In this document: positions 41,965 through 51,682 of the stretch, piece by piece
How positions within the stretch are numbered: position 1 is the first letter of the stretch
Layout: each line of letters begins with the position of its first letter
Assembly: GCF_018131075.1 (NCBI RefSeq)
Contig: NZ_JAFCLS010000025.1
Span: 1-64,000, forward strand
Length of the DNA stretch: 64,000 bases
From: Bradyrhizobium sp. JYMT SZCCT0428
Lineage (GTDB): Bacteria > Pseudomonadota > Alphaproteobacteria > Rhizobiales > Xanthobacteraceae
Direction: 5' to 3'
Translations under genes and position numbers: made by a program
The notes under the pieces: model-generated
What the model was told of the DNA's origin: nothing
Database searches by the model: none
The model's input: the letters and a program-made list of their open reading frames with translations, nothing else

Positions 41965-43146
41965 ATGATGGATCAGGTGAATTTCGAGGCTACGCGGCCC
42001 AATTCCGCTGATCCTGCCGTCGCTTTGGCAGAGGCGCTTGGCCAATTGCCGAAAGCGCCGCTGAAGGCGCCCGCCAAGATCCCCTCGCCGAAAGAAAAGC
42101 TCGCCAAGCATGAGCCGAAGATTACCGTCGAGTCGCTGGCGCAGGAACTCGGCCTCAAGCTCGGCGACCAGAACGAGCTGACGATCCGCCGCGTCAAGCG
42201 TGGCAAGACCTATTCATTTGTTCGCGCCAACGGCACGGCGATCCGCCACGCCGGCACGATCCGGCGCCTGAACTCGATGGCGGTGCCGCCGGCCTATCAG
42301 CAGGTGCGTTATTCTCCCGATCCGACCTCGCATCTTCAGGCGGTTGGCGTCGATGCCGCCGGCCGGCTGCAATACCGCTACCACGCCGATTGGGAAAAGG
42401 TCCGCGAGCAGCGCAAGGCCCATCGCCTGGCGCGCCTGGTGGCGGCCTTGCCGAAGATCCGCCGCAACGTCTCGATGCATCTGTCCGGCGACGAGCCGAC
42501 GCGCGAGTTCGCGCTCTCGGCCGTGATCGAACTGATCGCGCGCACCGCGATCCGGCCGGGCAACGAATCCTACGCGCGATTGAACGGCACCCGCGGCGCC
42601 ACCACGCTGCTGAAGTCCAACGTCACGCTGGAAGACGACAATCTGGTCCTGACCTTCAAGGCGAAGGGAGGCAAGGCCGTGCGCAAGGAATGCGACGCGG
42701 CCAAGCTCGTGCGCGCGATCGGCATCCTGCGTAGCGTGCCGGGCAAGCGCATGTTCCAGTATCGCGACAATTCCGGCACCGTGCGTACCGTCTCGACGAC
42801 GACCGTGAACGGCTTCCTGCGCGAAATCGCCGGCATCAAGATTTCGCTGAAGGATTTTCGTACCCTGATGGCCTCGGCCGTGGTGCTGGAATCGCTGTCG
42901 CGGATTTCCCCGGCGGCCAGCGCCCGCGGCCGCAAGAAGCAGGTGCTGGAGGCGGTTCGGGCTGCTGCCGACGAACTGTCGAATACGCCGGCGATCTGCC
43001 GCAAGAGCTACGTCCACGATACCATCGTCACCGCCTTCGAGGACGGCATCCTCGAGCGCTTCGCGGCGACGATGAAGGGCTACCGCTCTCAGTCGAAGCG
43101 CGAAGCGCTGCTGGCGCAAGTGGTGACGGCTGCCGCGGCGGCGTAG
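41965..43146 (+). CDS. DNA topoisomerase IB (poxvirus/bacterial type)
   Basis: The 393-aa product carries the bacterial TopIB N-terminal domain (FVRANGTAIRHAGTIRRLNS, MAVPPAYQQVRYSPDPTSHL, GRLQYRYHADWEKVREQRKA) and catalytic domain: Arg in ARTAIRPGNESYA, Lys in LTFKAKGGK, Arg in SLKDFRTLMAS and the nucleophile Tyr in CRKSYVHDTIVTAF. It relaxes supercoils through a 3'-phosphotyrosyl link. An unusual Lys/Pro-rich N-terminal extension of about 70 residues precedes the core. Confidence 0.9.
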   Translation: MMDQVNFEATRPNSADPAVALAEALGQLPKAPLKAPAKIPSPKEKLAKHEPKITVESLAQELGLKLGDQNELTIRRVKRGKTYSFVRANGTAIRHAGTIRRLNSMAVPPAYQQVRYSPDPTSHLQAVGVDAAGRLQYRYHADWEKVREQRKAHRLARLVAALPKIRRNVSMHLSGDEPTREFALSAVIELIARTAIRPGNESYARLNGTRGATTLLKSNVTLEDDNLVLTFKAKGGKAVRKECDAAKLVRAIGILRSVPGKRMFQYRDNSGTVRTVSTTTVNGFLREIAGIKISLKDFRTLMASAVVLESLSRISPAASARGRKKQVLEAVRAAADELSNTPAICRKSYVHDTIVTAFEDGILERFAATMKGYRSQSKREALLAQVVTAAAAA

Positions 43147-43160
43147 TCGCGGCTGCCGCA

Positions 43161-43247
43161 GGGTGGGCAAAGCGAAGCGTGCCCACCATTTGCGATAATC
43201 ACATGAGATAGATGGTGGGCACGGCGCAAAGCGCCTTTGCCCACCCT
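43161..43247. repeat. Palindromic repeat (GGGTGGGCAAAG class)
   Basis: GGGTGGGCAAAGCGAAGCGT on the left is mirrored by GCGCAAAGCGCCTTTGCCCACCCT on the right, inner arms CCCACCAT / ATGGTGGG. It lies between convergent genes. Confidence 0.8.
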
Positions 43248-44598
43248 ACACGCGCAGCCTCGGCTGCACGGCAACGGCCTGCGCGTCACGCGCGTCCTCG
43301 CCGGCCGTATGCGCATTCGACAAAAACACAATATTCCTGCCGCCGCGCTTGGCGTCGTAGAGGGCGTCGTCAGCCCATTTGGCGACCATTTCAGGTGCGG
43401 CACCTTCCTGCGCGAACGCAATGCCGAGGCTGATCGTCACCACGCAGGTCGAATCGTTGGCGGGATGGATTCCGGGATTGACGATGCCGAGCGCCTCCAC
43501 CGCGCCGCGGATGCGTTGCGCGATCGTCCAGGCCAGATCGGGCGTGGCATGCGCGAGAACGACGAGGAATTCCTCGCCGCCATAGCGGAACACTGCATCG
43601 AGGCCCAACCGGACCGAGTCCTCGATCGTATCCGCCACCCGCCTGATGCAGGCGTCGCCAGCGGCGTGGCCGGCGGTATCGTTCAAGTGCTTGAACAGGT
43701 CGATGTCGGCCATGATGAACGCGATGCTGGCTTTCGGGACCGTCGGGTCGCGCCAGAGCCGGTCGATCAGATCGGTCGCCGAACGGCGATTGCCGAGGCC
43801 GGTGAGCGGGTCGCGCGTCGCCAGTATTTCCAATTGATGGTTGGCGCGCCTCAGCGCGTCGCTGCGATACTGGTTGCGCAAGGACAACAAGAAGGCCTTT
43901 TGACCGAGGATCGACTGGGTCTTGCGCGCGATCGTCGCCGCATACATGCCCATCGCATAGAAGATCGACGTTCCGATTGCTTCCTTGGATTCGATCGCGG
44001 GATTGAATACCTCAAAGCCGAAGAAGATCCCGATCGAGCAGATCATCAAAGACAGCGTCCAGATATAGTCGACGCTGAACACCACGATCGCGATCGTGTT
44101 GACGTACATGATGCAGGTGAGGAAGCGCTCGTAATTGCCGCCGGCCGCCACCGCGAGGAAGCCGTAAGCAATCATGACTGATGTCATCAACAGCAGCAGC
44201 GACAGGCCTTCGACCTCGGCGCTGCGCGGCTTTCGCCAGACCAGATAGGCACAGCCGTGCATCGCCGGAACCAGCAGGCCGCTGATGACGGTGGTGTGCA
44301 TGATGAAGTCGGGCGCGAGCAGGTAGCTGATCGGAACGAACGCCATGCTGATCAGCCCGACCCAGACCATCCACGCGCGCGCGATCTTGCTGCGTTGCGG
44401 CCAGTCCTTCCTGCGATACGCGCGAACCATCTCGGGAGAAAACCGGATGTCCCGGGTGCGCTGGGACAGCAGCCGCTCGGTCTCGGCTTCGAGCGCCGGC
44501 GTCACGAGCACGTCCGCCGCGTCGTCGAGCGGCGTCGCGTTCAGGCTGCTGGAACCCGATCTCAAGGCGTATCTCTCCCGCTGGCGTGCTTGCCGCAC
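43246..44598 (-). CDS. Membrane-bound GGDEF diguanylate cyclase
   Basis: The 450-aa product has a cytoplasmic lead (about 70 residues), about six membrane helices (WMVWVGLISMAFVPISYLLA to ICSIGIFFGFEV) and a GGDEF domain: DPLTGLGNRRSATDLIDRLW, FIMADIDLFKHLNDTAGHAA and the active-site loop FRYGGEEFLVV. The loop GGEEF is a functional variant. The residue where the RxxD inhibitory site would need Arg is Leu (LGLD), so product inhibition by c-di-GMP is probably lacking. No sensory domain besides the membrane part. The stop lies at the edge of the palindromic repeat. Confidence 0.9.
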   Translation of the reverse strand: MRQARQRERYALRSGSSSLNATPLDDAADVLVTPALEAETERLLSQRTRDIRFSPEMVRAYRRKDWPQRSKIARAWMVWVGLISMAFVPISYLLAPDFIMHTTVISGLLVPAMHGCAYLVWRKPRSAEVEGLSLLLLMTSVMIAYGFLAVAAGGNYERFLTCIMYVNTIAIVVFSVDYIWTLSLMICSIGIFFGFEVFNPAIESKEAIGTSIFYAMGMYAATIARKTQSILGQKAFLLSLRNQYRSDALRRANHQLEILATRDPLTGLGNRRSATDLIDRLWRDPTVPKASIAFIMADIDLFKHLNDTAGHAAGDACIRRVADTIEDSVRLGLDAVFRYGGEEFLVVLAHATPDLAWTIAQRIRGAVEALGIVNPGIHPANDSTCVVTISLGIAFAQEGAAPEMVAKWADDALYDAKRGGRNIVFLSNAHTAGEDARDAQAVAVQPRLRV

Positions 44599-44815
44599 GT
44601 CCAGGAGTTAGCGCCCGAAATGCTAAATTTCCCCTGCAAAAGCGATCGGGGAGGATTACGGGATAAGGAATGGTTAAGTTCCTAGATCGCGGTGCTCCAA
44701 TACCTTTCAGTGGCGGTCCCGATACTTTGCATGGGGTTGTTTTCGCGATTTTGTGTCCGGCCCCGCCAGGTTCCGCCGATAGCGCGTCGGCACAGCGCGC
44801 AGCTTCCGAGAGGCG

Positions 44816-45229
44816 TTACATTCCGCCCATCTTGCAGACCATCTTCCATTCGTCCGCGGTGACCGGCTGCACCGACAGCCGCGAATATTTCACTAGCGCC
44901 ATCGCGGCGAGTTTCTTGTCGGCCTTGATCGCGGCCATTGTCACCGGGGTCTTCAGCGGCTTGTCGGCCTTGATGTCGACGCAGACGAACTTTCCGGTCT
45001 TGTCGGTCGGATCGGGATAGGCCTCCTTGATGATCTCCGCGATGCCGACGATCTCCTTGCCCTCGTTGGAGTGGTAGAAGAAGGCGCGGTCGCCTTTCTT
45101 CATGGCCACGAGATTCTGCCGCGCGGTGAAATTGCGCACGCCGGTCCAGGCTTCGCCCTTGGCGCCCTTTGCAACCTGCATATCCCACGACCACACCGAG
45201 GGCTCGGACTTCACCAGCCAGTACGCCAT
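44816..45229 (-). CDS. EVE domain protein
   Basis: The 137-aa product is a single EVE (PUA-like) domain: MAYWLVKSEPSVWSWDMQVA, WTGVRNFTARQNLVAMKKGD, AFFYHSNEGKEIVGIAEI and KYSRLSVQPVTADEWKMV. EVE domains bind modified bases in DNA or RNA; in bacteria their role is open. Its start directly follows the gpsA stop, so it is the last gene of tsaD-gpsA-EVE. Confidence 0.92.
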   Translation of the reverse strand: MAYWLVKSEPSVWSWDMQVAKGAKGEAWTGVRNFTARQNLVAMKKGDRAFFYHSNEGKEIVGIAEIIKEAYPDPTDKTGKFVCVDIKADKPLKTPVTMAAIKADKKLAAMALVKYSRLSVQPVTADEWKMVCKMGGM

Positions 45230-46210
45230 TTATTCCTCCGCCTTGAACGGCCGCGTCAGCAGGCCCTCGATCGCGGCATCGATCGTCACCTTGCCGGCCA
45301 GGATCGCCGCGACCGCATTTGATACCGGCATGTCGACATTTTGCGAAGCCGCCAGCTCGATCAGCACGGGCGCGGTGAATGCGCCCTCCGCAAGCTTGTC
45401 GCGCGCGGGTTGCTCGCCGCGCCCGAGCGCGATGCCGAGCGCGAAATTGCGCGATTGCAGGCTGGAGCAGCTCAGGATCAGGTCGCCCAATCCGGAAAGC
45501 CCCGCCAGCGTTTCGGGACGCGCGCCGCAGGCGCGGCCGAGCCGGGCCAGCTCGCTGAAGCCGCGCGTGGTCAAGGCAGCCAGCGCCGAGGCGCCGAGCT
45601 TGCGTCCTTCAACGATACCGGCCGCGATCGCCAGCACGTTCTTCGCCGCCCCGCCGATCTCGACGCCGCGGATATCTGTGGTGTGATAGGGCCGGAAGGT
45701 GGCTGAACCGAGCGCCTGCACCAGCGCGATCGCCAGCGCTTCGTCCTTTGCCGCCAGCGTCACGGCGGTCGGAAGTCCGCGCGCCACATCGTCGGCAAAG
45801 CTCGGTCCCGACAGGATCGCAGGTATCGCGTCGGGGGCGGCTTCCGCGATCACTTCGGTCATGAATTTATGCGTGCCGCGCTCGATGCCCTTGGCGGTGG
45901 CGATCACCGGCGTCGCCTTCTTCAGATGCGGCGCCAGCGCCAGGGCCGCTTCGCGCAAATTCTGCGCGGGCGTTGCGATCAGGATAATGTGGGCGCCGGC
46001 CGCGGCCGCGATGCGGTTGGTGATTTCGATGCGCTGATCAAGGCGCATGCCCGGCAGCCGCGGATTGGCATGCGCCATCTTCATCTGCGCGGCGTTTTCG
46101 GCGTTGCGTGCATAGAGGATGACATCGCGGCCCGCGCGCGCCGCGACGGCCGCAAGCGCCGTGCCCCAGGCGCCCGCGCCGATCACCGCGACGGTGTTCT
46201 CAGACGGCAT
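45230..46210 (-). CDS. gpsA: NAD(P)+-dependent glycerol-3-phosphate dehydrogenase
   Basis: The 326-aa product has the Rossmann start VAVIGAGAWGTALAAVAARA, ATAKGIERGTHKFMTEVIAE, ILSGPSFADDVARGLPTAVT, the catalytic-Lys segment GVEIGGAAKNVLAIAAGIVE and substrate-binding TLAGLSGLGDLILSCSS. It makes sn-glycerol-3-phosphate for phospholipids. Two nucleotides separate it from tsaD. Confidence 0.96.
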   Translation of the reverse strand: MPSENTVAVIGAGAWGTALAAVAARAGRDVILYARNAENAAQMKMAHANPRLPGMRLDQRIEITNRIAAAAGAHIILIATPAQNLREAALALAPHLKKATPVIATAKGIERGTHKFMTEVIAEAAPDAIPAILSGPSFADDVARGLPTAVTLAAKDEALAIALVQALGSATFRPYHTTDIRGVEIGGAAKNVLAIAAGIVEGRKLGASALAALTTRGFSELARLGRACGARPETLAGLSGLGDLILSCSSLQSRNFALGIALGRGEQPARDKLAEGAFTAPVLIELAASQNVDMPVSNAVAAILAGKVTIDAAIEGLLTRPFKAEE

Positions 46211-46212
46211 CT

Positions 46213-47304
46213 CTAAAATCCCGCCCTGGTGTTGGCGTAGCCCACTGGCGCCGCGGCATTGGCATCGAGCAGCCAGCGCGCGCGCGGCGGCGCATCCATC
46301 GTATCGGTCAGTCCGAGCGCCATCCGCTCGGCGCCGGCCCAGGCGATCATGGCGCCGTTATCGGTGCAGAGCGCCGGCGGCGGAATGATCAGCGTGGTCT
46401 GCGCTTTCGCCGCCACATCCTGCAGGGCGTCGCGGATCGCGTGATTGGCGGCGACGCCGCCGGCCGCGACCAGCGCGCGCGGCGGACCGAATTGCTCGTG
46501 GAACAGCCGCAGGCCGACGCTCAATCGATCGGCGGTGGATTCCAGCACCGCGGCCTGGAAACTGGCGCAGAGATCGCTGACATCCTGCGGCTCCAACGGC
46601 ATCATCCGGCTGGCCTCGTTGCGCACGGCGGTCTTCAGTCCCGACAGCGAGAAATTCGCATCCGGCCGCCCGAGCATCGGGCGCGGAAACGCAAATCGTT
46701 TTGGATCGCCGCCGGCGGCCGCGCGCTCGACCTCCGGCCCGCCGGGATAAGGCAGCGACAGCATCTTTGCGACCTTGTCGAAGGCTTCGCCCATGGCGTC
46801 GTCGACGGTGGTGCCGAGGCGGACATATTTGCCGACGCCGACGACCGCCACGATCTGGGTGTGACCACCCGAGGCAAGGAACAGGCAATAGGGAAACGCC
46901 AGCGCGCAGGTCAGCCGCGGCGTCAGCGCGTGGGCCTCGAGATGGTTGACCGCGATCAGCGGCGTGTCGTGCACCATCGCGATCGCCTTTGCGGTGGTGA
47001 GGCCGACGATCACCCCGCCGATCAGGCCGGGACCCGCGGCGGCCGCGACCGCCGACAATTGCGCGTAGCCGATGCCGGCCTCTTTCATCGCGCTATCGAC
47101 AATGCCGTCGAGCAGATCGACATGGGCGCGCGCCGCGATTTCCGGCACCACGCCTCCGAAGCGGGCGTGCTCGTCGGTCTGCGAGCGCACGATATTGGAC
47201 AGGATCCGGCCGCTGCCGTCGCTCGCCCGCTCGATCACCGCCGCCGCGGTCTCGTCGCAGGTGGTCTCGATACCCAGCACCAGCATCGGCGTGTCGTTAT
47301 CCAA
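46213..47304 (-). CDS. tsaD: tRNA t6A37 threonylcarbamoyltransferase TsaD
   Basis: The 363-aa product has LVLGIETTCDETAAAVIERA, the metal-site NHLEAHALTPRL (H-x-x-x-H), LFLASGGHTQIVAVVGVGKY, NFSLSGLKTAVRN and ALVAAGGVAANHAIRDAL. Complete for the Kae1/TsaD family. It adds threonylcarbamoyl to A37 of ANN-reading tRNAs together with TsaB and TsaE, which are not in the window. ATG 47286 (MLVLGIE) is an alternative start. Divergent from hemD. Confidence 0.96.
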   Translation of the reverse strand: MDNDTPMLVLGIETTCDETAAAVIERASDGSGRILSNIVRSQTDEHARFGGVVPEIAARAHVDLLDGIVDSAMKEAGIGYAQLSAVAAAAGPGLIGGVIVGLTTAKAIAMVHDTPLIAVNHLEAHALTPRLTCALAFPYCLFLASGGHTQIVAVVGVGKYVRLGTTVDDAMGEAFDKVAKMLSLPYPGGPEVERAAAGGDPKRFAFPRPMLGRPDANFSLSGLKTAVRNEASRMMPLEPQDVSDLCASFQAAVLESTADRLSVGLRLFHEQFGPPRALVAAGGVAANHAIRDALQDVAAKAQTTLIIPPPALCTDNGAMIAWAGAERMALGLTDTMDAPPRARWLLDANAAAPVGYANTRAGF

Positions 47305-47431
47305 TTTGATCCCTTGCGTATCAGGTCAAAACAACGCTTCCGTAACCCGGTAGCATTACGAGGTCGCTAGGTGCAATCGCCGGCTAAAGCCGAAATATTT
47401 TGCGCCAAGACATTTTTTGGAGATCTGAGGC

Positions 47432-48178
47432 ATGGCCGTTCTCGTCACGCGCCCGCATCCGGACGATGAGGCCACCGCCACCGCCCTTCGCACCCGGGGG
47501 TTTGAAGTGCTCCGGGCGCCGATGCTGCGATTTGAGGCGGTGCCGTTCCATGACGATGCCGATGCCCGTTACGGCGCCATCATCGTCACGTCAGCCAATG
47601 CGCTGCGCGCCATCGCGCCGCATCTGGCCGATAGCCGGCTGTTGAAACTGCCGCTGTTCGCGGTCGGTGAACACACCGCCTCGGCCGCCCGCGACGCTGG
47701 TTTCAGCGAGGTGATCGCGGCCAGGGGCGACGCCGGCGCGCTGCGCGATCTGGTGCTGGGAGCTGTGAAATCGAAGCAACTGAAGAAAGCCAGCACGCTG
47801 CTCTATCTGGCCGGCGCCGATCTCGCGCGCGATCTCGCGGGCGAATTGGGCGAGAAGGGATTTACCGTCGTGACGCACACGACCTACCGGATGATTCCGG
47901 CGTCCAGCCTGCCGCAGGAAATATGTGACGCTTTCGTGGCGAACCGGGTCGAGGCGGTACTGCATTATTCTCGCCGCAGCGCGCGCGCCTTTCTGAACGC
48001 GGCGCGGTCGGGCGGTGTCGAAATATCGGCGCTGGCGCTGCCACAATGCTGCATTTCCGCGGCCGTTGCCGCCGTCCTGCGCGATGCAGGCGCGACGCAG
48101 GTCACGGCGGCCGCCCAGGCCGACGAAAATGCCTTGTTCGAGGCTTTGAGCCGTGCTTTGCGGACCCGATTGGCCTAA
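47432..48178 (+). CDS. hemD: Uroporphyrinogen-III synthase
   Basis: The 248-aa product has the two-domain HemD pattern with little conserved sequence: MAVLVTRPHPDDEATATALR, GAIIVTSANALRAIAPHLAD, LPLFAVGEHTASAARDAGFS, TLLYLAGADLARDLAGELGE and AVLHYSRRSARAFLNAA. It cyclises hydroxymethylbilane in haem synthesis. First gene of a row with the mitofilin-like gene and hemY, a neighbourhood well known in alphaproteobacteria. Confidence 0.9.
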   Translation: MAVLVTRPHPDDEATATALRTRGFEVLRAPMLRFEAVPFHDDADARYGAIIVTSANALRAIAPHLADSRLLKLPLFAVGEHTASAARDAGFSEVIAARGDAGALRDLVLGAVKSKQLKKASTLLYLAGADLARDLAGELGEKGFTVVTHTTYRMIPASSLPQEICDAFVANRVEAVLHYSRRSARAFLNAARSGGVEISALALPQCCISAAVAAVLRDAGATQVTAAAQADENALFEALSRALRTRLA

Positions 48179-48231
48179 CCCCGTCCGATTCTGCTAGGTT
48201 CAGGGTAACTCACGCTAAGGGAACCGCTGCG

Positions 48232-49509
48232 ATGGTCGACGACAGGCCCGGAAATCAGGGATCAGTGCCCGAATCGGAGCGGCCCAAGCGCGAGCCGCCG
48301 ACGATCGATCTCGAGGCGTCCGAAGTGACCAGCGAGACCGCGAAAGCAGGCGATACAACGAGGGCGGATACCGCGGCGCCCGAGACCGCAGCGTCTGAGA
48401 CCGTGGCTTCTGAGGCCGCAGCGTCTGAAGCCGCGGCGGCCGACACCGAGACTGCAACCGCGGCGGAACCGGCGCCGCAACCTGTGCCTGCGTCGGCGCC
48501 CGTCTCGCCCTGGATCGTTGCGCCCGTCTCCGGCGCGGTGGCGGCCGCGCTCGTGATCGGCGTCGGCTGGATGCTGGGCTGGCCCGCCGTTCAGCCGGCG
48601 GCAGCACCTCCTGCGCCGCAACTCAACGCCGCGCTCGACGGTCTCACCACGCGTGTCGCAGGCCTGGAGACGAAAACCAGCAAGCCTCCCGCGCCGGTGG
48701 CCGATCCCGCTTCCCTGGCACGGATTGATACGCTGGAAAAATCACTCACCGCGCTGCGCGGCGAACTCGCAACCGCGCGCACGCAGAACGAAAAACTTGC
48801 TTCCGCCGTCAACGAGGTGAAATCCGCACCGCGCGCCGACGGCGCACCCGCAGACGCGCCCGATCTTTCCGGGATCAACGAACAGATCGCGAAGATTGAA
48901 AGCGCCGTACAGGCGCAGGCCGCGGAGATCGCGCAGCAAGGCAGCAAGATCGCCGACAAGCCGGTCGATACGAAACCTGCCGACGATCTGCCGCTGCGCC
49001 GCGTGGTGGCGGCGGCGTTGCTCGATGTTCTCGTTCGAACCGGCGATCCCTATCCGGCGGCGCTGACCACCGCGAAAGCGCTGGCGCCCAACGCCGAAGC
49101 GCTGAAGGCGCTCGAGCCGTTCGCGGCAACGGGCGTGCCGAGCGCCGGCAAGCTCTCGGGCGAATTACTGACGCTGGTGCCGAAATTGTCGCCGGCGTTG
49201 CCGCAGGACACCGCCACGACTGGTTCGGGCATCGTCGAGCGGTTGCAGGCCGGCGCCGCCAAACTGGTCCGCATCGAACGCACCGATGTCGCAGGCAATG
49301 ACCGCGGCGCGGTGGTAGCGCGGGCGACCGCGGCGGCGTTGCGCAACGATGCCAATGAAGCGCGACGCGAACTGAAAACGCTGGCGCCGGCCGATCGTGC
49401 CCTGGCGCAAGCCTGGCTCGACAAGGCCGACGCGCGCGATGCCGCGCTGGCCGCCTCCCGTCAATTTGCGGCCGACGCCATGGCCGTGCTCGGCAAACCG
49501 GCGCAATAA
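48232..49509 (+). CDS. Mitofilin/Mic60-like inner membrane protein
   Basis: ATG 48232 is used because the upstream frame overlaps hemD. The 425-aa product has an acidic Ala/Thr/Glu-rich N-terminus (repeats of ETAASETVASEAAAS), one membrane helix (VSGAVAAALVIGVGWMLGW), a coiled coil (LARIDTLEKSLTALRGELAT) and a C-terminal helical domain (LPLRRVVAAALLDVLVRTGD). This is the architecture of alphaproteobacterial Mic60, the homologue of the mitochondrial cristae protein, usually encoded between hemD and hemY. It probably shapes intracytoplasmic or inner membrane. Confidence 0.85.
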   Translation: MVDDRPGNQGSVPESERPKREPPTIDLEASEVTSETAKAGDTTRADTAAPETAASETVASEAAASEAAAADTETATAAEPAPQPVPASAPVSPWIVAPVSGAVAAALVIGVGWMLGWPAVQPAAAPPAPQLNAALDGLTTRVAGLETKTSKPPAPVADPASLARIDTLEKSLTALRGELATARTQNEKLASAVNEVKSAPRADGAPADAPDLSGINEQIAKIESAVQAQAAEIAQQGSKIADKPVDTKPADDLPLRRVVAAALLDVLVRTGDPYPAALTTAKALAPNAEALKALEPFAATGVPSAGKLSGELLTLVPKLSPALPQDTATTGSGIVERLQAGAAKLVRIERTDVAGNDRGAVVARATAAALRNDANEARRELKTLAPADRALAQAWLDKADARDAALAASRQFAADAMAVLGKPAQ

Positions 49510-49517
49510 GGAATCCG

Positions 49518-51290
49518 ATGGTCCGGATCATTCTGTTTCTGTTGTTGATCGCGCTCGGAGCATGGGGCGCGGCCTGGGTTGCTGAACAGCCCGGCGATGT
49601 CGTGCTGTTGTCGGGCAATCTGAAGATATCGACCACACTGCCGAGGTTCGTGGCGGGGCTCGGCATCGTCATCGTTGCGGCCGTCATGCTGTGGGCGATC
49701 CTGCGCGGATTGTGGCGCACGCCGGCGCGTCTGCGTCGCAATCGGCGCGAGAAGCGTCACGCTCGCGGCCGCCACGCGATCACGCAAGGATTGCTCGCCA
49801 TCGGTCACGGCGATTCCACCGCCGCCCGCGCGCATGCCGAAGTCGCGCGGCGCCATGCGGCAGAGGATCCGCTGGCGCTGCTGCTGGAAGCGCAATCGGC
49901 GCAGCTCGATGGCGATCGCGAAGGCGCGCAGCGCGCTTTCCACGCCATGGCCGAGCGTGAGGATACGCGACTGCTCGGCCTGCGCGGCCTGTTCATCGAG
50001 GCGCAGCGCGCGGATGATCCCGTCGCCGCCGTGATGGTCGCCGAGGAAGCGCTGAAACTGTCGCCGTCATCGTCATGGGCGTCGCATGCCGTGCTCGGCT
50101 TCTGCTGCGCCAAGAGCGACTGGACCGGCGCGCTCCGCATCCTCGACAACAACCAATCCTCGGGGCTGATCGACAAGGCGACCTATCGCCGTCACCGCGG
50201 CGTGCTGCTGACGGCGCGTGCGCTCGAACTGGAGAAGGTCGATCGCGATCTCGCGCGTCAAAGCGTGATGGAGGCGGTCAAGCTGGCGCCGACGCTGGTG
50301 CCGGCCGCGGTGCTCGCGAGCAAATTTGAAAGCGAGGCGCATCAGGTGCGGCGTTCGATGCGCCTAGTCGAAACCGCGTGGCTGGCGCAGCCGCATCCTG
50401 ATCTCGCCGATGCCTATGCCCATGTGAAGCTCGGCGATTCCGCGCGCCAGCGGCTGGTGCGCGTCGAAACGCTGGCGGCGAAAGCGCCCGGCCATATCGA
50501 GGGCGCGCTCGCGATCGCGCGCGCCGCGATTGACGCCTCCGAATTTACCAAAGCGCGCGAAGCGCTGGCGCCGTTCATGACAGCCCCGACGCAGCGCGTG
50601 GCGCTGCTGATGGCGGAGATCGAGCGCACCGAACATGGCGACAGCGGCCGGGCGCGGGCGTGGACCTTGCGCGCGGTGCGCGCGCTGCACGATCCGGCCT
50701 GGACCGCGGATGGCTATGTCAGCGATCGCTGGCGGCCTGTCTCGCCGGTCACCGGCCGCCTCGACGCCTTCCAGTGGCAGACGCCGGTCGCGGCCTTGCC
50801 GTCCGACAAGGGCCCCGCCATCGAATCCTCGCCATTCGAAGAGGCGATGCTGGCGACGCCGCGCCGCGCGGTCGTGCTCGAGCCGCCGGCTCCAGCCCCG
50901 GTCGAAAGCGCGCCGGCGGAACCGGCAGCACCCGTCGCGCCGGAGCCTGTTGTCGCGCCCGCAGCCGCGGCCGCCCAGGACAACGCGCCGCCGGCCGCCA
51001 GCGTCGAACCGGAACCGGCCCCTGCCGCGGAGCCTGAGCCGGCACCCGCACCGGCCCCGCCGCCCGCCCAACCGGCGCCAGCCGTCGCCGCGCCACTGTT
51101 TCGCGCCCGCCAGGACATCCCGAAGGCGGTTCCGGCGCCGATTCCGGCCGTGATTCCCATTGTCCGGGCGCCGGACGACCCGGGAATCGACGAGGACGGC
51201 CCTCCGGACGAATTCGCCCAGCAAATCGGCCCGCCCAAGGCCCAGGCCGGCGGCTGGCGGGGATTTTTGTCACGCTGGGGCGGGGAGTAG
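49518..51290 (+). CDS. hemY: HemY-like TPR membrane protein
   Basis: The 590-aa product has two N-terminal membrane helices (IILFLLLIALGAWGAAWVAE, FVAGLGIVIVAAVMLWAIL) separated by QPGDVVLLSGNLKISTTLPR, as in the HemY_N domain, and then TPR-like helical repeats. The C-terminal 150 residues are Pro/Ala/Glu-rich and low-complexity, ending with GWRGFLSRWGGE. This HemY is named for its link with haem genes; its biochemical role is not settled and it is unrelated to protoporphyrinogen oxidase. Starts 8 nt after the mitofilin-like gene. Confidence 0.88.
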   Translation: MVRIILFLLLIALGAWGAAWVAEQPGDVVLLSGNLKISTTLPRFVAGLGIVIVAAVMLWAILRGLWRTPARLRRNRREKRHARGRHAITQGLLAIGHGDSTAARAHAEVARRHAAEDPLALLLEAQSAQLDGDREGAQRAFHAMAEREDTRLLGLRGLFIEAQRADDPVAAVMVAEEALKLSPSSSWASHAVLGFCCAKSDWTGALRILDNNQSSGLIDKATYRRHRGVLLTARALELEKVDRDLARQSVMEAVKLAPTLVPAAVLASKFESEAHQVRRSMRLVETAWLAQPHPDLADAYAHVKLGDSARQRLVRVETLAAKAPGHIEGALAIARAAIDASEFTKAREALAPFMTAPTQRVALLMAEIERTEHGDSGRARAWTLRAVRALHDPAWTADGYVSDRWRPVSPVTGRLDAFQWQTPVAALPSDKGPAIESSPFEEAMLATPRRAVVLEPPAPAPVESAPAEPAAPVAPEPVVAPAAAAAQDNAPPAASVEPEPAPAAEPEPAPAPAPPPAQPAPAVAAPLFRARQDIPKAVPAPIPAVIPIVRAPDDPGIDEDGPPDEFAQQIGPPKAQAGGWRGFLSRWGGE

Positions 51291-51384
51291 GCCCGGGGGC
51301 TGCGTTTTTCTTGCCAAGCCGGGCGCTGCCCGATATCAGGTGGCACGCGTTTTCGGCCCAGTTGCCGAACGCTTCGTCTGGTCC

Positions 51385-51460
51385 GCCGCAATAGCTCAGT
51401 TGGTAGAGCACGTCATTCGTAATGACGGGGTCACAGGTTCGAGTCCTGTTTGCGGCACCA
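51385..51460 (+). tRNA. tRNA-Thr(CGT)
   Basis: A 76-nt cloverleaf: acceptor GCCGCAA / TTGCGGC, D-arm TAGCTCAGTTGGTAGAGCA, anticodon arm CGTCATTCGTAATGACG with anticodon CGT, T-arm ACAGGTTCGAGTCCTGT, encoded CCA. It directly precedes the accessory patch 51461-54343, as often seen for island target sites. Confidence 0.96.
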
Positions 51461-51682
51461 GTCAACTATTTGAAATTGTTTGACTTACCTTGACCATTAA
51501 GTCGAAGCTTCGCGTGCCGAGTTTAAATGGAACCACCGCGTAACCACGGCAGGTTGGTGACCCGGCAACACGGCAAATAGGAAGCTTAGTGCCATCATCT
51601 TTTTTTCTAAGCTCTTTCGGGGTGTGACCCGCTCGCCAAGCTTTCCAAAAGCATGCAATCTGCGGCAGGGGCTGCTCACTGC